From Marinobacter adhaerens HP15 (GTDB lineage Bacteria; Pseudomonadota; Gammaproteobacteria; Pseudomonadales; Oleiphilaceae): DNA of 64,000 nucleotides. Below the pieces are notes generated by a model that saw only the letters and a program-made list of their open reading frames with translations, searched no databases and was not told where the DNA came from. A program made the position numbers and the translations under genes. Position 1 is the stretch's first letter. Every line of letters starts with the position of its first letter. Below are positions 1 to 9,380 of the stretch, in pieces. The stretch covers positions 806,001-870,000 of the forward strand of contig NC_017506.1 in assembly GCF_000166295.1 (NCBI RefSeq), written 5' to 3'.

Positions 1-657
1 AGGCGTCTGTCCCTGTACGATGTAGATCTTGGTGAGCTTGCCAGGAAGGTTAATTATCAAAGTGCGGAGGACATGTTTGCAGCTACTGGAGCCGGTGACC
101 TTCGCCCCACGCATGTCGCCAATGTGGCCCAGCAGATGCTGGAGCCCAAGTCCGAACAACTGGATCTGAAACTCAGCGCCCAGCGCCGCAAGCCCTACGA
201 TACGGAATCAGACATCCAGATCCTGGGCGTCGGAAAGCTCAAGACTCAGGTGGCGAAATGTTGCAAGCCGCTGCCCGGAGACGCGATCGGTGGCTACATC
301 ACGGTTGGCCGTGGGGTTACGGTCCATCGCCAGGACTGCCTGACGTTCCTGAATCTGCGTGAGTTCGAGCCCAACCGGATTATTGAGGTCAGCTGGGGTG
401 GCCGGCAGGCTGCTGTTTATCCTGTCGACATTGAAATTGAAGCCTATGACCGATCCGGGCTGCTGAGAGATATTACCCAGGTGTTGTCGGCCTCCAAGAG
501 TGATGTGCTGTCACTGAATACCCTGAGCAACAAGGACGAGAACACGGCTACCATGACCGTGACGGTGGAAATTTCCAGTCTGGAGCAGTTGGCGCGGTTG
601 CTGGCGCAGATTCGCAACCTGCCCAATATCATTGATGTAAGGCGTAAACGCGGATGA
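1..657 (+). CDS. relA: RelA (p)ppGpp synthetase, C-terminal part, cut by window start
   Basis: The frame is open from base 1 without a start codon, so only the last 218 residues are present. This is the regulatory half of the stringent-response enzyme that makes (p)ppGpp on stalled ribosomes. The conserved-cysteine domain is visible around residues 80-118 (VAKCCKPLPGDAIGGY and HRQDC), and a C-terminal ACT/RRM-like domain covers about residues 140-217 (DIEIEAYDRSGLLRDITQVL). The synthetase and hydrolase domains lie outside the window. RelA rather than SpoT is inferred from the mazG gene that follows directly, an order also known in Pseudomonas. The stop overlaps the mazG start (ATGA), suggesting translational coupling. 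Confidence 0.93.
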   Translation, partial: RRLSLYDVDLGELARKVNYQSAEDMFAATGAGDLRPTHVANVAQQMLEPKSEQLDLKLSAQRRKPYDTESDIQILGVGKLKTQVAKCCKPLPGDAIGGYITVGRGVTVHRQDCLTFLNLREFEPNRIIEVSWGGRQAAVYPVDIEIEAYDRSGLLRDITQVLSASKSDVLSLNTLSNKDENTATMTVTVEISSLEQLARLLAQIRNLPNIIDVRRKRG

Positions 658-1511
658 GCTATACCATCGAGGATCTGAAAACCCTGATGGCCAGGCTTCG
701 GGATCCGGAGACGGGCTGTCCATGGGATACCAGGCAATCCTACAGGACCATCGTGCCGCACACGCTGGAGGAGGCCTACGAAGTCGCCGATGCCATTGAG
801 CGAGAGGATTACCCGCATCTGAAAGACGAGCTGGGGGACCTGCTGTTCCAGGTCATTTTCTACACCCAGCTTGGTCGGGAAGATGGCCATTTCGATTTTG
901 ACGGTGTGGTCGATCATCTGGTGCGCAAACTGGTAAGGCGGCATCCACACGTTTTTCCGGAAGGGACCCTGGAAAGCAGCATTGATCCGGATAATCGGCC
1001 GGATGAGGCCTGGATCAAGGAAAGCTGGGAGCGCATCAAGGCCGAGGAGCGGGCAATGAAGCCGGCACCGGAAGCCAGCGCCCCAGTAAGTCGGCTTGAC
1101 GGCATTGCCCGGACCCTGCCTGCAATGGCTCGGGCCGAGAAGCTCCAGAAACGGGCAGCCAGGCACGGTTTCGACTGGCCAAATGTTGGCCCGGTTTTCG
1201 ACAAACTTCACGAGGAAATCGACGAGCTCAAGGAGGCGTGGGAAGCCGCACAGACGGGCGCCGGTGATCCCGATGCCGTTGAAGATGAGCTCGGCGATCT
1301 CCTGTTCGTCTGTGTGAACCTGGCACGGTTCATGAAGGTTAACCCAGAGCAGGCACTCAATCGAACCAACCATAAATTCGACGCCCGGTTCCGGGCGATT
1401 GAACGTGTGCTGGAACGGGAGGGCCGCGATATGGACGAAGAATCTCTGGAGGCGCTGGATGCCGTGTGGCAGGCGGTGAAAGGCGTGGAGCGGGGAGAGA
1501 ACGAGCACTGA
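654..1511 (+). CDS. mazG: MazG nucleoside triphosphate pyrophosphohydrolase
   Basis: 285 residues. MazG hydrolyses (d)NTPs to NMP and pyrophosphate; in E. coli it is also reported to lower ppGpp. Two tandem MazG domains are visible: the first near residues 20-95 (EEAYEVADAIE ... LKDELGDLLFQV), the second near 165-255 (KLHEEIDELKEAWEA ... VEDELGDLLFVC). Both carry the acidic metal-binding helix pairs of the family, and the length is close to the usual 260-280. The ATG overlaps the relA stop by four bases, so the two alarmone-linked genes probably share a transcript. Confidence 0.95.
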   Translation: MSYTIEDLKTLMARLRDPETGCPWDTRQSYRTIVPHTLEEAYEVADAIEREDYPHLKDELGDLLFQVIFYTQLGREDGHFDFDGVVDHLVRKLVRRHPHVFPEGTLESSIDPDNRPDEAWIKESWERIKAEERAMKPAPEASAPVSRLDGIARTLPAMARAEKLQKRAARHGFDWPNVGPVFDKLHEEIDELKEAWEAAQTGAGDPDAVEDELGDLLFVCVNLARFMKVNPEQALNRTNHKFDARFRAIERVLEREGRDMDEESLEALDAVWQAVKGVERGENEH

Positions 1512-1647
1512 AAATGGCGGATCGGTAAGTACAATCCGTTACCAATTTTCTCGCCCCCGGACCGACGGCTTCGTCTACACTTCCGGAAACGGATGCACAG
1601 TTTTCGTGCGCCGTGCGCCATCAATAAGATGCAGGAGTGAAGGCACC

Positions 1648-1992
1648 ATGAAAATCAAAGATCTGGTCAACTACTGGGACAAGCATGCACGTGGTCGGCT
1701 TACCCGAGACGCCTACTTCATGGCGTTGTCTGACCAGCATCACAAGCGTCTCGAGAAACTCGCAGCGCTCTATCCGATGAAGTCACCTCAGGATCTGATG
1801 CGGGATCTGATTTCTGCAGCACTGGACGAAATGGAGACCAGCTTTCCGTATGTTCAGGGCACCAAAGTGGTGGCGTACGACGAGGATGGCTTCGAGATCT
1901 ACGAGGATCAGGGCCTGACTCCCAAGTTTGTCAGCCTGAGCCAGAAGCACATCCAGCGCCTCAAGGCCCGTCAACTGGAATCAGTCGCCTGA
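1648..1992 (+). CDS. conserved small protein, often labelled pilin assembly/type 1 pili tip component
   Basis: 114 residues. I chose the ATG at 1648, behind GGAG at 1634-1637, because the product then starts MKIKDLVNYWD like its relatives in other gammaproteobacteria. Databases often call this family a type 1 pili tip component or pilin assembly protein, but I know of no experimental basis and see no signal peptide. The centre (LEKLAALYPMKSPQDLMRDL) resembles a ribbon-helix-helix or small regulatory fold and is followed by ISAALDEME. The next gene, at 2025-2258 on the opposite strand, encodes a shorter paralogue. Function unknown. Confidence 0.75.
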   Translation: MKIKDLVNYWDKHARGRLTRDAYFMALSDQHHKRLEKLAALYPMKSPQDLMRDLISAALDEMETSFPYVQGTKVVAYDEDGFEIYEDQGLTPKFVSLSQKHIQRLKARQLESVA

Positions 1993-1997
1993 CGACA

Positions 1998-2017
1998 CGG
2001 GCAGCGAAAGCTGCCCG
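1998..2017. terminator. GAAA-capped hairpin between convergent genes
   Basis: A perfect 8-bp stem (CGGGCAGC / GCTGCCCG) closed by a GAAA tetraloop lies between the stop codons of the two convergent small genes. There is no T-tract on either side, so it may block read-through weakly or only stabilise 3' ends. Confidence 0.4.
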
Positions 2018-2024
2018 CCGCTAT

Positions 2025-2258
2025 TTACTTGTCTTTCCCTTCCAGCTTGTCCTTCAGTGGGCTCTGGCGTACCAGATCGTCCAGAGCTGCACCAATCATG
2101 TCGTTCAGAATATCGCTTTCACTGCGGTCCGGGTAAAGTTCCGCCAGTGCAGCCACGCGTGCGGCATCTTCCAGCGGCAGGCGCAGGTTATAATCGTGGG
2201 TACGCTCCACGGGCTCTTTTTGCTGTTCCCAGTGTTTGGGCAAATCAGTGACCTTCAT
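2025..2258 (-). CDS. small paralogue of the 1648-1992 protein
   Basis: 77 residues, starting MKVTDLPKHWEQQ. The core (DAARVAALAELYPDRSESDI then GAALDDL) aligns by eye with the neighbouring 114-residue protein (ALSDQHHKRLEKLAALYP... SAALDEME). It lacks that protein's C-terminal 35-40 residues (the YVQGTKVVAYDEDGFEIYED part). A strong site (AAGGAG in the minus-strand reading) precedes the ATG at 2258. The two genes face each other tail to tail, 32 bases apart. Function unknown; the arrangement suggests duplication with inversion, or two members kept together. Confidence 0.7.
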   Translation of the reverse strand: MKVTDLPKHWEQQKEPVERTHDYNLRLPLEDAARVAALAELYPDRSESDILNDMIGAALDDLVRQSPLKDKLEGKDK

Positions 2259-2362
2259 GATAACTCCTTGCAGCTACAGGCTTGAATCGCCAATAGACTT
2301 TCTCGACTGTTCCTTAGTATCGTAAGTTTACTTCGCCTCCGTCAATTCAAAAGGACGTCAAT

Positions 2363-5008
2363 GTGACTGAGCTACATCCCGAACTCCGAGAAAACGTACG
2401 AATGCTGGGTGAACTTCTGGGCCAGAGCATACGGCGGTATCCCGGACAGGAATGCTACGAGCTGATTGAGGAAATCCGGGCGGCTGCCAAGTCCGACCGT
2501 CGCCAGGAAAGCGGGTCCGGCCAGCGACTGGTCAATCTGCTGCGCAAGTTGAGCGATGATGAGCTGCTTCCGGTGACCCGTGCTTTCAACCAGTTCCTGA
2601 ACCTGGCCAACCTTGCCGAGCAGTACCATGGTATTCGTCGCAAACGCGGGCACCAGTCTGACCTGATGGTCGAATCGCTCGGGGAGGTGTTTGAGCGGCT
2701 CAAGCAAGGTGATGTCACGCCGGAGGAACTGCATCAGAGGGTGGCGGATCTGCGAATTGAGTTTGTGCTCACGGCCCACCCCACTGAGGTGGCGCGTCGC
2801 ACCCTTATTATGAAATACGACGAGATGTCGGACTGCCTGGCGCGTCTGGACCATGACGACCTCATGCCCGCTGAACGGGAGGAAATCGTCAATCGCCTGT
2901 CTCAGCTGGTTACTGAAGCCTGGCACACCGACGAGATTCGTCAGGAGCGACCAACCGCAGTGGATGAGGCCAAATGGGGCTTTGCGGTCATTGAAAACAG
3001 TCTGTGGCAGGCCCTGCCACAGTTTCTGAGGAGCCTGGATACGTCGCTGGAAGACGCGACCGGAAAGGGCCTTCCCCTGCAGGCATCCCCCATCCGCATT
3101 GCATCCTGGATGGGCGGTGATCGTGATGGCAATCCGAATGTCACCCACAAGGTGACCCGCCGGGTCTTCCTGCTTGGCCGCTGGATGGCAGCGGATCTCT
3201 ATCTTCGTGATATTCAGGCGCTGCGGGCCGAACTGTCCATGTGGCAGGCCAGCGACGAGCTCAAGGCCGTTGTTGGTGACTCCCGGGAACCCTACCGCCA
3301 TGTGCTCGCCGAACTCCGTGAGCGGCTGATCAGAACCCGGGACTGGGCAGAGGCGAGCGTCAACGGCGAGACCGCGGATGCCAACGGTATTCTCTTTGAG
3401 AACGAGGATTTCACCGGTCCCCTGGAGCTCTGTTACCGATCCCTGGTTGAGTGCGGACTCGAGGACATCGCCAATGGTCCGCTGCTGGATACCATCCGCC
3501 GGGCGCATACTTTTGGCCTGCCTTTGATTCGTCTGGACATCCGCCAGGAGGCCAGCCGCCACGCGGAGGCGGTTGCCGAAATGGTCGATTATCTTGGCCT
3601 GGGGGATTATCTGTCCTGGTCAGAACAGGAACGCCAGGCATTCCTGGTGAAGGAACTTCAGGGCCGGCGCCCACTGGTCCCCCGAAATTGGGAGCCCTCC
3701 GAATCGGTCGGCGAGGTGCTGGCAACCTGTGAAGTGGTGGCGCAGCAAACGCCGGAAGCCCTCGGGTCCTATGTTATCTCCATGGCCAGCAAGCCCTCTG
3801 ATGTATTGAGCGTGATTTTGCTGCTCAGGGAATCCGGAATGAAGTTTCCGATGCGGGTCGTGCCTCTGTTTGAGACCCTGGATGACCTGCGTGGTGCTCC
3901 AGACAGCATGTCTGCGCTGTACGAGGTTGAGTGGTATCGGGAGTATTGCCAGGGCAGGCAGGAAGTGATGATCGGTTATTCGGATTCCTCCAAGGATGCC
4001 GGCCAGCTGATGGCGGCCTGGGCCCAGTACCAGGCCCAAGAGAAACTTACCCATGTTGCCCGCCAGTATGGCGTACATCTGACCCTGTTCCACGGCCGGG
4101 GCGGTACCGTTGGCCGTGGCGGCGGACCAGCCAACAGGGCGATACTGTCCCAGCCGCCGGGCTCGGTAAACGGCAGTTTCCGGATTACCGAGCAGGGCGA
4201 AATGATCCGCTTCAAGTTCGGTTTGCCGAGGCTGGCGGTTCAGAGCCTGACGCTCTACACCACGGCGGTTATCGAAGCTACCCTGGCCCCGCCACCCCAG
4301 CCCGAAGACAGCTGGCGTGAAACCATGGACTGGCTTACCGAGCGGTCCTTGAAAGCCTACCGCGATGTGGTCCGGGAAAATCCCGACTTCGTGCCCTATT
4401 TCCGCCAGGTCACGCCGGAACAGGCGCTGGGGAAACTGGCACTCGGAAGTCGCCCGGCCCGGAGGAAGGCCACCGGTGGCGTGGAAAGCCTTCGGGCCAT
4501 TCCGTGGATATTCGCCTGGACCCAGATGCGGCTGATGCTGCCCAGTTGGCTGGGCAGTGACGTGGCGCTTGAAGAGGCGGCCCGGGACCACCGGCTTCCG
4601 GTATTGCGTGAGATGATGCAGGGCTGGCCGTTCTTCCGTACCTATGTAGATATGCTGGAAATGGTGCTGGCCAAGGCAGACCTGCGCATCGCCAGCTATT
4701 ATGAGCAGACGCTGCTGGACGATGATCGGTTGAAAGCCCTGGGGGAGAGTCTTCGCGTGCGCCTCCAGGGTTGTATCGAGCGACTTCTGGAACTCAAGGA
4801 GCAAACGGATCTGCTGGAGGGAGAACCCGTCTTTGCGCATTCGATGAGGGTGCGTAACCCATACACGGATCCGCTGCACTACCTTCAGGCCGAATTGCTA
4901 CGGCGGGACCGGGAAAGTGAAGGCAAGGGCGAGGTGCCGGAACTGGTGGAAAGAGCACTGAAAGTCACCATGGCAGGTATCGCTGCGGGCATGCGGAATA
5001 CTGGCTGA
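2363..5008 (+). CDS. ppc: phosphoenolpyruvate carboxylase
   Basis: 881 residues, typical length. The enzyme carboxylates PEP to oxaloacetate and replenishes the TCA cycle. Hallmarks are visible: TAHPTEVARR near residue 136 (catalytic His), GGDRDGNPNVT near 250, MIGYSDSSKDAG near 535-546, the glycine loop HGRGGTVGRGGGP near 577-589, and the family's C-terminal NTG. The start is GTG at 2363 behind AAAAGGA; an ATG two bases earlier runs directly into TGA and cannot be used. It stands alone, 78 bases before the next gene. Confidence 0.97.
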   Translation: MTELHPELRENVRMLGELLGQSIRRYPGQECYELIEEIRAAAKSDRRQESGSGQRLVNLLRKLSDDELLPVTRAFNQFLNLANLAEQYHGIRRKRGHQSDLMVESLGEVFERLKQGDVTPEELHQRVADLRIEFVLTAHPTEVARRTLIMKYDEMSDCLARLDHDDLMPAEREEIVNRLSQLVTEAWHTDEIRQERPTAVDEAKWGFAVIENSLWQALPQFLRSLDTSLEDATGKGLPLQASPIRIASWMGGDRDGNPNVTHKVTRRVFLLGRWMAADLYLRDIQALRAELSMWQASDELKAVVGDSREPYRHVLAELRERLIRTRDWAEASVNGETADANGILFENEDFTGPLELCYRSLVECGLEDIANGPLLDTIRRAHTFGLPLIRLDIRQEASRHAEAVAEMVDYLGLGDYLSWSEQERQAFLVKELQGRRPLVPRNWEPSESVGEVLATCEVVAQQTPEALGSYVISMASKPSDVLSVILLLRESGMKFPMRVVPLFETLDDLRGAPDSMSALYEVEWYREYCQGRQEVMIGYSDSSKDAGQLMAAWAQYQAQEKLTHVARQYGVHLTLFHGRGGTVGRGGGPANRAILSQPPGSVNGSFRITEQGEMIRFKFGLPRLAVQSLTLYTTAVIEATLAPPPQPEDSWRETMDWLTERSLKAYRDVVRENPDFVPYFRQVTPEQALGKLALGSRPARRKATGGVESLRAIPWIFAWTQMRLMLPSWLGSDVALEEAARDHRLPVLREMMQGWPFFRTYVDMLEMVLAKADLRIASYYEQTLLDDDRLKALGESLRVRLQGCIERLLELKEQTDLLEGEPVFAHSMRVRNPYTDPLHYLQAELLRRDRESEGKGEVPELVERALKVTMAGIAAGMRNTG

Positions 5009-5086
5009 CCTTGCAGCAGAATAGAAAAAAGCGCCGGGACAAGGCCGGGTAGTCTGGCCACCGACCAAGAACAAAGGGAGTAAGCT

Positions 5087-6457
5087 GTGGCTCTGGCTGC
5101 ACGATTGGAACGTTTTCTCGCCCGCAAGGGCATCACTTATCGGGAGTTGCCGATAGATCAGATCACCAGCCTGGATGCGGCAGTGATTGCCTCGGGGATG
5201 TCTCAGGACAGCTTTGTACAGGCCACTCTGCTGATCGACATTACCGGTGTCGTGATGGCCGTGCACAAGTTCGACAGTTCCCTGGACCCGGATGCCGTTC
5301 ACCAGCTGACCGGTCGCCGTCTCCAGCCGCTGACCGCACGGCAGACCATGCGCCTGTTCAGTGACTGTGATCCCGGCTTCACCCCGCCCATCGGACAGGC
5401 TTACGAGCTGCCCGTTATCGTGGACGAGGATGTGATGCTGGCGGATCAGGTCGTGTTTTCCAGTGGCACTGATCATTCCCTGCTAGAGATGGATGGCCGA
5501 TCCTTCCGTCTGGCCCTGGCCGGTGCCAGGGCGGGCCACCTGGTTATCCGGGGGCCGGGTAACGGCAACCGCGAGGCGCTGACGCTCGAGGAAGTGGCCG
5601 ACAAGCTACAGAAACTTTACCGTCTGCCCCCCATGCCGGCCCTGGCACTGCGTATTTTGCGGCTGACTGCCAACACCGATGCGACGGCTCGTGAGCTGGC
5701 AGAGCTGATCGAGTTTGATCCCAGTCTCACGGCACAGATCATGCGTTACGCCCGTTCTGCACTGTTCAATTATCCCGGCCAGGTCAATTCGGTGCAGGAG
5801 GCGGTCACCCGTGTGCTGGGCTTCGATCGTGTGGCCCACATCGCCCTGGGCATCGCCTCCGTTCGTGCCTTTGAAGTACCCCGTCACGGCATTCTGGGCA
5901 TGGACAATTTCTGGCGCCACTCCCTGTACTGCGCGTTCCTTTGCCAGATCATTGCGCCGCGATGTGGCGCCGAAAAGGGGCTGGGCTATCTCTGCGGCCT
6001 GTTGCACAACTTCGGCCTGTTGCTGGTCGGGCATCTGTTCCCGGCCGAATTTGATGAGCTCAATGAGCTTCGCGAAGCGAATCCTGAAGCCAGCATGCAC
6101 TCGCTTGAGCAGCAGGTGTTCGGGCAGGGCAATGGCCAGGAAATCCTGTCGGTGGGCCATGGCGCTATCGGCGGTATCCTCCACCGTTTATGGCAACTGC
6201 CTGATCCTGTGGTCAAGGCGGCCGGTGTGCATCAACAATCAGGTTACCATGGCGAGCACGAGAACTATGTTTTGATGGTACAGCTGGCCAACGCCCTGTT
6301 GAAGGACCGCGGTATTGGCGATGAATTCAATGCCGACGACGTGCCCGCTTTGCTGGAAGGCCTGGGACTGACGCCCAATGTTGTGGAAGAACTGAATGCT
6401 GAACTGGATCGTGTGGCTCCGGATCTGGACGCACTGGCCAGCTCCCTGTCATCCTGA
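5087..6457 (+). CDS. YbaK-like aminoacyl-tRNA deacylase domain fused to HDOD domain
   Basis: 456 residues with a GTG start behind AAAGGGAG (5073-5080). Residues 1-155 look like a YbaK/ProX editing domain: a CDPGFTPPIG segment, then LPVIVDEDVMLADQVVFSSG and a DHSLLEM motif. Residues about 170-370 form an HDOD domain (LPPMPALALRILRLT ... LLHNFGLLLVGHLFP), the non-hydrolytic relative of HD phosphohydrolases found in signalling proteins. The C-terminal tail is variable. The fusion suggests binding of a tRNA or aminoacyl ligand coupled to a signalling output, but no function is established from the sequence. It lies between ppc and adk. Confidence 0.88.
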   Translation: MALAARLERFLARKGITYRELPIDQITSLDAAVIASGMSQDSFVQATLLIDITGVVMAVHKFDSSLDPDAVHQLTGRRLQPLTARQTMRLFSDCDPGFTPPIGQAYELPVIVDEDVMLADQVVFSSGTDHSLLEMDGRSFRLALAGARAGHLVIRGPGNGNREALTLEEVADKLQKLYRLPPMPALALRILRLTANTDATARELAELIEFDPSLTAQIMRYARSALFNYPGQVNSVQEAVTRVLGFDRVAHIALGIASVRAFEVPRHGILGMDNFWRHSLYCAFLCQIIAPRCGAEKGLGYLCGLLHNFGLLLVGHLFPAEFDELNELREANPEASMHSLEQQVFGQGNGQEILSVGHGAIGGILHRLWQLPDPVVKAAGVHQQSGYHGEHENYVLMVQLANALLKDRGIGDEFNADDVPALLEGLGLTPNVVEELNAELDRVAPDLDALASSLSS

Positions 6458-6538
6458 CACCCTGTCGTTATTCGCTGGGAAATACGGACTTCCGGTGCAT
6501 GATACGGAGGTCGACTTTCTCTGACGTGGCTGACTTCG

Positions 6539-6544
6539 TATAAT
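6539..6544 (+). promoter_or_regulatory. sigma-70 -10 element (TATAAT) upstream of adk
   Basis: A perfect TATAAT lies 114 bases before the adk start in the 201-base gap after the HDOD gene. The -35 is poor; TTTCTC or a nearby T-rich hexamer is the best match at 17-base spacing. The long leader between this box and adk contains no other obvious element. Confidence 0.45.
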
Positions 6545-6637
6545 GCGCCTTCGCCGATTTCGGCTGACACCTGTTCCGTGCAGGAGAGGCTGTCGCAAAG
6601 GCACGGGTTTTTGCCACAGCTTTTCAAATGATAATGA

Positions 6638-7312
<675 letters not shown>

Positions 7313-7343
7313 ATTGGCATCCTGACCTGAGGTTTTCACACCG

Positions 7344-8039
7344 GTGAAACTGTTGGCACTGGATACGTCATCGGAGGGCTGCTCGGCAGCCCTTCTTGTT
7401 GATGGCGAAATCTCCGAACGCTTTGAGCTTGCCCCCAGAGGCCATACCCGGCTATTGATGCCGATGGTGCGGGAGCTTCTGGCGGAGAAGAATCTTGCTC
7501 CGGCAGAGCTTGATGCCCTGGCCTTTGCCTGCGGGCCGGGCTCTTTTACCGGTGTCAGGATCGCGACCGGTGTTGTGCAGGGTCTTGCCTGGGGGCTGGA
7601 CATTCCGGTGGTGCCGGTGTCTTCACTGCAGGCCGTGGCGCTGGGTGCCATGGATGCTCTGGATCCTCACGAGGAAACCGGTATTGCGGTAGCCTTTGAT
7701 GCCCGCATGGGCGAGGTGTATTGGGGCTGCTTCGCTGCCCGGGCAGGACTGCCTGAGGCGTTGGCTTCGGAACAGGTCTGTCCACCCGAGGCAGTCACAC
7801 TGCCAGCGGGCCCCGAGCGCTGGTGCGGAGCAGGGCCGGGCTGGCAATACCGCTCCGCCATGCCAGCGGAGGTGTCAGGGCGCGTTGATCCCGTCGATGA
7901 AACCCTGGTGCTGCGAGCAGCCTGGGTTGCGCGCCTGGCGGTGATCGCATTCGGGCAGGGCAAGGCGGTGCCGGCGGAGCAGGCTCAACCTGTCTACATC
8001 AGGGATGAAGTGGCCTGGAAAAAACTGCCTGGTCGATAG
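7344..8039 (+). CDS. tsaB: tRNA threonylcarbamoyladenosine biosynthesis protein TsaB
   Basis: 231 residues, GTG start. TsaB is the scaffold partner of TsaD in making the t6A37 modification of ANN-decoding tRNAs. The ASKHA-fold N-terminus (LALDTSSEGCSAALL) and the signature CGPGSFTGVRIATG near residue 70 identify it, and VPVSSLQAVAL follows. The gene starts 31 bases after adk, so the two are probably co-transcribed; the ribosome-binding site is weak (CTGAGG). Confidence 0.94.
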   Translation: MKLLALDTSSEGCSAALLVDGEISERFELAPRGHTRLLMPMVRELLAEKNLAPAELDALAFACGPGSFTGVRIATGVVQGLAWGLDIPVVPVSSLQAVALGAMDALDPHEETGIAVAFDARMGEVYWGCFAARAGLPEALASEQVCPPEAVTLPAGPERWCGAGPGWQYRSAMPAEVSGRVDPVDETLVLRAAWVARLAVIAFGQGKAVPAEQAQPVYIRDEVAWKKLPGR

Positions 8040-8172
8040 TGACCCCGGCCGCCCGGTCTGATCCGGGCAATCCGCTTTGGGTAAAAGCTGACCAGCTGTC
8101 TTTTCTTCCGTGCGATAATCTTCCATACTTCCATTTCACGTTTTCCTGTCATCCGGCCAGCGGTATCTGAAC

Positions 8173-8535
8173 ATGATTGGCGGAATTAACCCGGGTAACA
8201 ATTTCAATTTCCAGACCGGCAACAACAGTCTGGTCAGGGAGCGCAGCGATGCGGCCCGTGCGCCGGCATCAACGCCCGAAAAAACACCTGACGCGGCCCG
8301 CCGTGACCTTGCCGATGGCAATCAGGGTGTTGTCAGCGACCGCAATGCGACCGAAAGCCTCGAGCGGCGTGTAGAAGCCCGTCGTGCCGCTGAAGACGCC
8401 CGTCTGGAGCGGTTCCGAGCAGACGAAGTGTCCCTGCCAGCCGCCAGGGCGCTGTCGACCTTTGCCTCTGTTGCCGCAGCCGGTCAGGAAACTGGCGGCA
8501 ATGGTAGCCTGGCCGGAATTGATATTCTGGTCTGA
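8173..8535 (+). CDS. small hypothetical protein between tsaB and rsmJ
   Basis: 120 residues. The protein starts MIGGINPGNNFNF, is rich in Ala, Arg, Asp and Glu in the middle (a likely charged helix, about residues 60-80: ESLERRVEARRAAEDARLER), and ends GNGSLAGIDILV. It has no signal peptide or membrane segment. Low complexity suggests a partly disordered protein. Its stop overlaps the rsmJ start (TGATG), arguing for translational coupling. A similarly placed small gene occurs in this conserved cluster in Pseudomonas. Function unknown. Confidence 0.75.
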   Translation: MIGGINPGNNFNFQTGNNSLVRERSDAARAPASTPEKTPDAARRDLADGNQGVVSDRNATESLERRVEARRAAEDARLERFRADEVSLPAARALSTFASVAAAGQETGGNGSLAGIDILV

Positions 8536-9374
8536 TGCCTGACTCGTCCCCGTCCGCTCCGTACGCCCGCTCTGAACGTTTCCAGAACATCGTCGCTGTT
8601 GCCCGCAGTGCATTGGGTGACCGATTGCAGGCCGATGCTCTTGCCGATTCGCTCGGGGTCCCGAATCTTGGTGTCGTCCGCCCCAGAGACATCCGCGACT
8701 TCCCGGTTTTACTGTTCCTGGATGAGCAGGGCCTTGGCCTGCAGATGACTGGCAAAGGTGCGCCGGGACCGGTGCGTGCAGAATTCGTGACCGGCAAGAT
8801 GGGGTATCGGCGGGAGCACGGCGGTGGCGCGGGCCAGTTGGTGGCCAAGGCGGTCGGCTTGCAGAAAACACGGGCCGCATTGCATATCGTTGATGCGACG
8901 GCAGGGCTTGGCCAGGATGCCTTTGTGCTTGCCAGCCTTGGCTGCACGGTTACCCTGTTCGAGCGTAACCCGGTCATTCACGCTCTCTTGGCCGATGGTC
9001 TTGCGCGCGCAGCCCTGAATGTGGATTGTGCGGCCATTGTCGAGCGCATGCGACTGCTGGAGGGCAGCAGTATTGACTGGCTGGCCCGACCAGGCACCAA
9101 GGCGGCGGATGTTGTCTACCTGGACCCGATGTTTCCGCATCGGGACAAGTCGGCCCTGGTAAAAAAGGAAATGCAGGTTTTCCGCACTATCGTAGGAGAC
9201 GACGAGGATTCCGCACAATTACTCGCGGCCGCTCTGGAGCGCGCCCGTTACCGGGTGGTGGTCAAGCGGCCCCGTAAGGCATCGGCCATTGAGGGGGCGG
9301 AGCCAACCACCCGCATCGAGGGCAAGAGCAGCCGCTACGATGTGTACGCCATCCGGGCGCTGCCACCGCAGTAA
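8535..9374 (+). CDS. rsmJ: 16S rRNA (guanine1516-N2)-methyltransferase RsmJ
   Basis: 279 residues. It methylates G1516 of 16S rRNA using S-adenosylmethionine. The SAM-binding motif VDATAGLGQDAFVLASLG is near residues 119-136, the catalytic region VVYLDPMFPHR near 194-204, and KKEMQVFRTIVGDD follows; all are typical of this family (formerly YhiQ). The ATG overlaps the preceding stop by one base (TGATG). It ends six bases before the stop of convergent plsB. Confidence 0.94.
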   Translation: MPDSSPSAPYARSERFQNIVAVARSALGDRLQADALADSLGVPNLGVVRPRDIRDFPVLLFLDEQGLGLQMTGKGAPGPVRAEFVTGKMGYRREHGGGAGQLVAKAVGLQKTRAALHIVDATAGLGQDAFVLASLGCTVTLFERNPVIHALLADGLARAALNVDCAAIVERMRLLEGSSIDWLARPGTKAADVVYLDPMFPHRDKSALVKKEMQVFRTIVGDDEDSAQLLAAALERARYRVVVKRPRKASAIEGAEPTTRIEGKSSRYDVYAIRALPPQ

Positions 9375-9380
9375 ATGCCA

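Noticed and set aside
444..1508. Minus-strand open frame of 354 codons opposite mazG
   Set aside because: mazG motifs are unambiguous on the plus strand and the reverse frame shows no domain.
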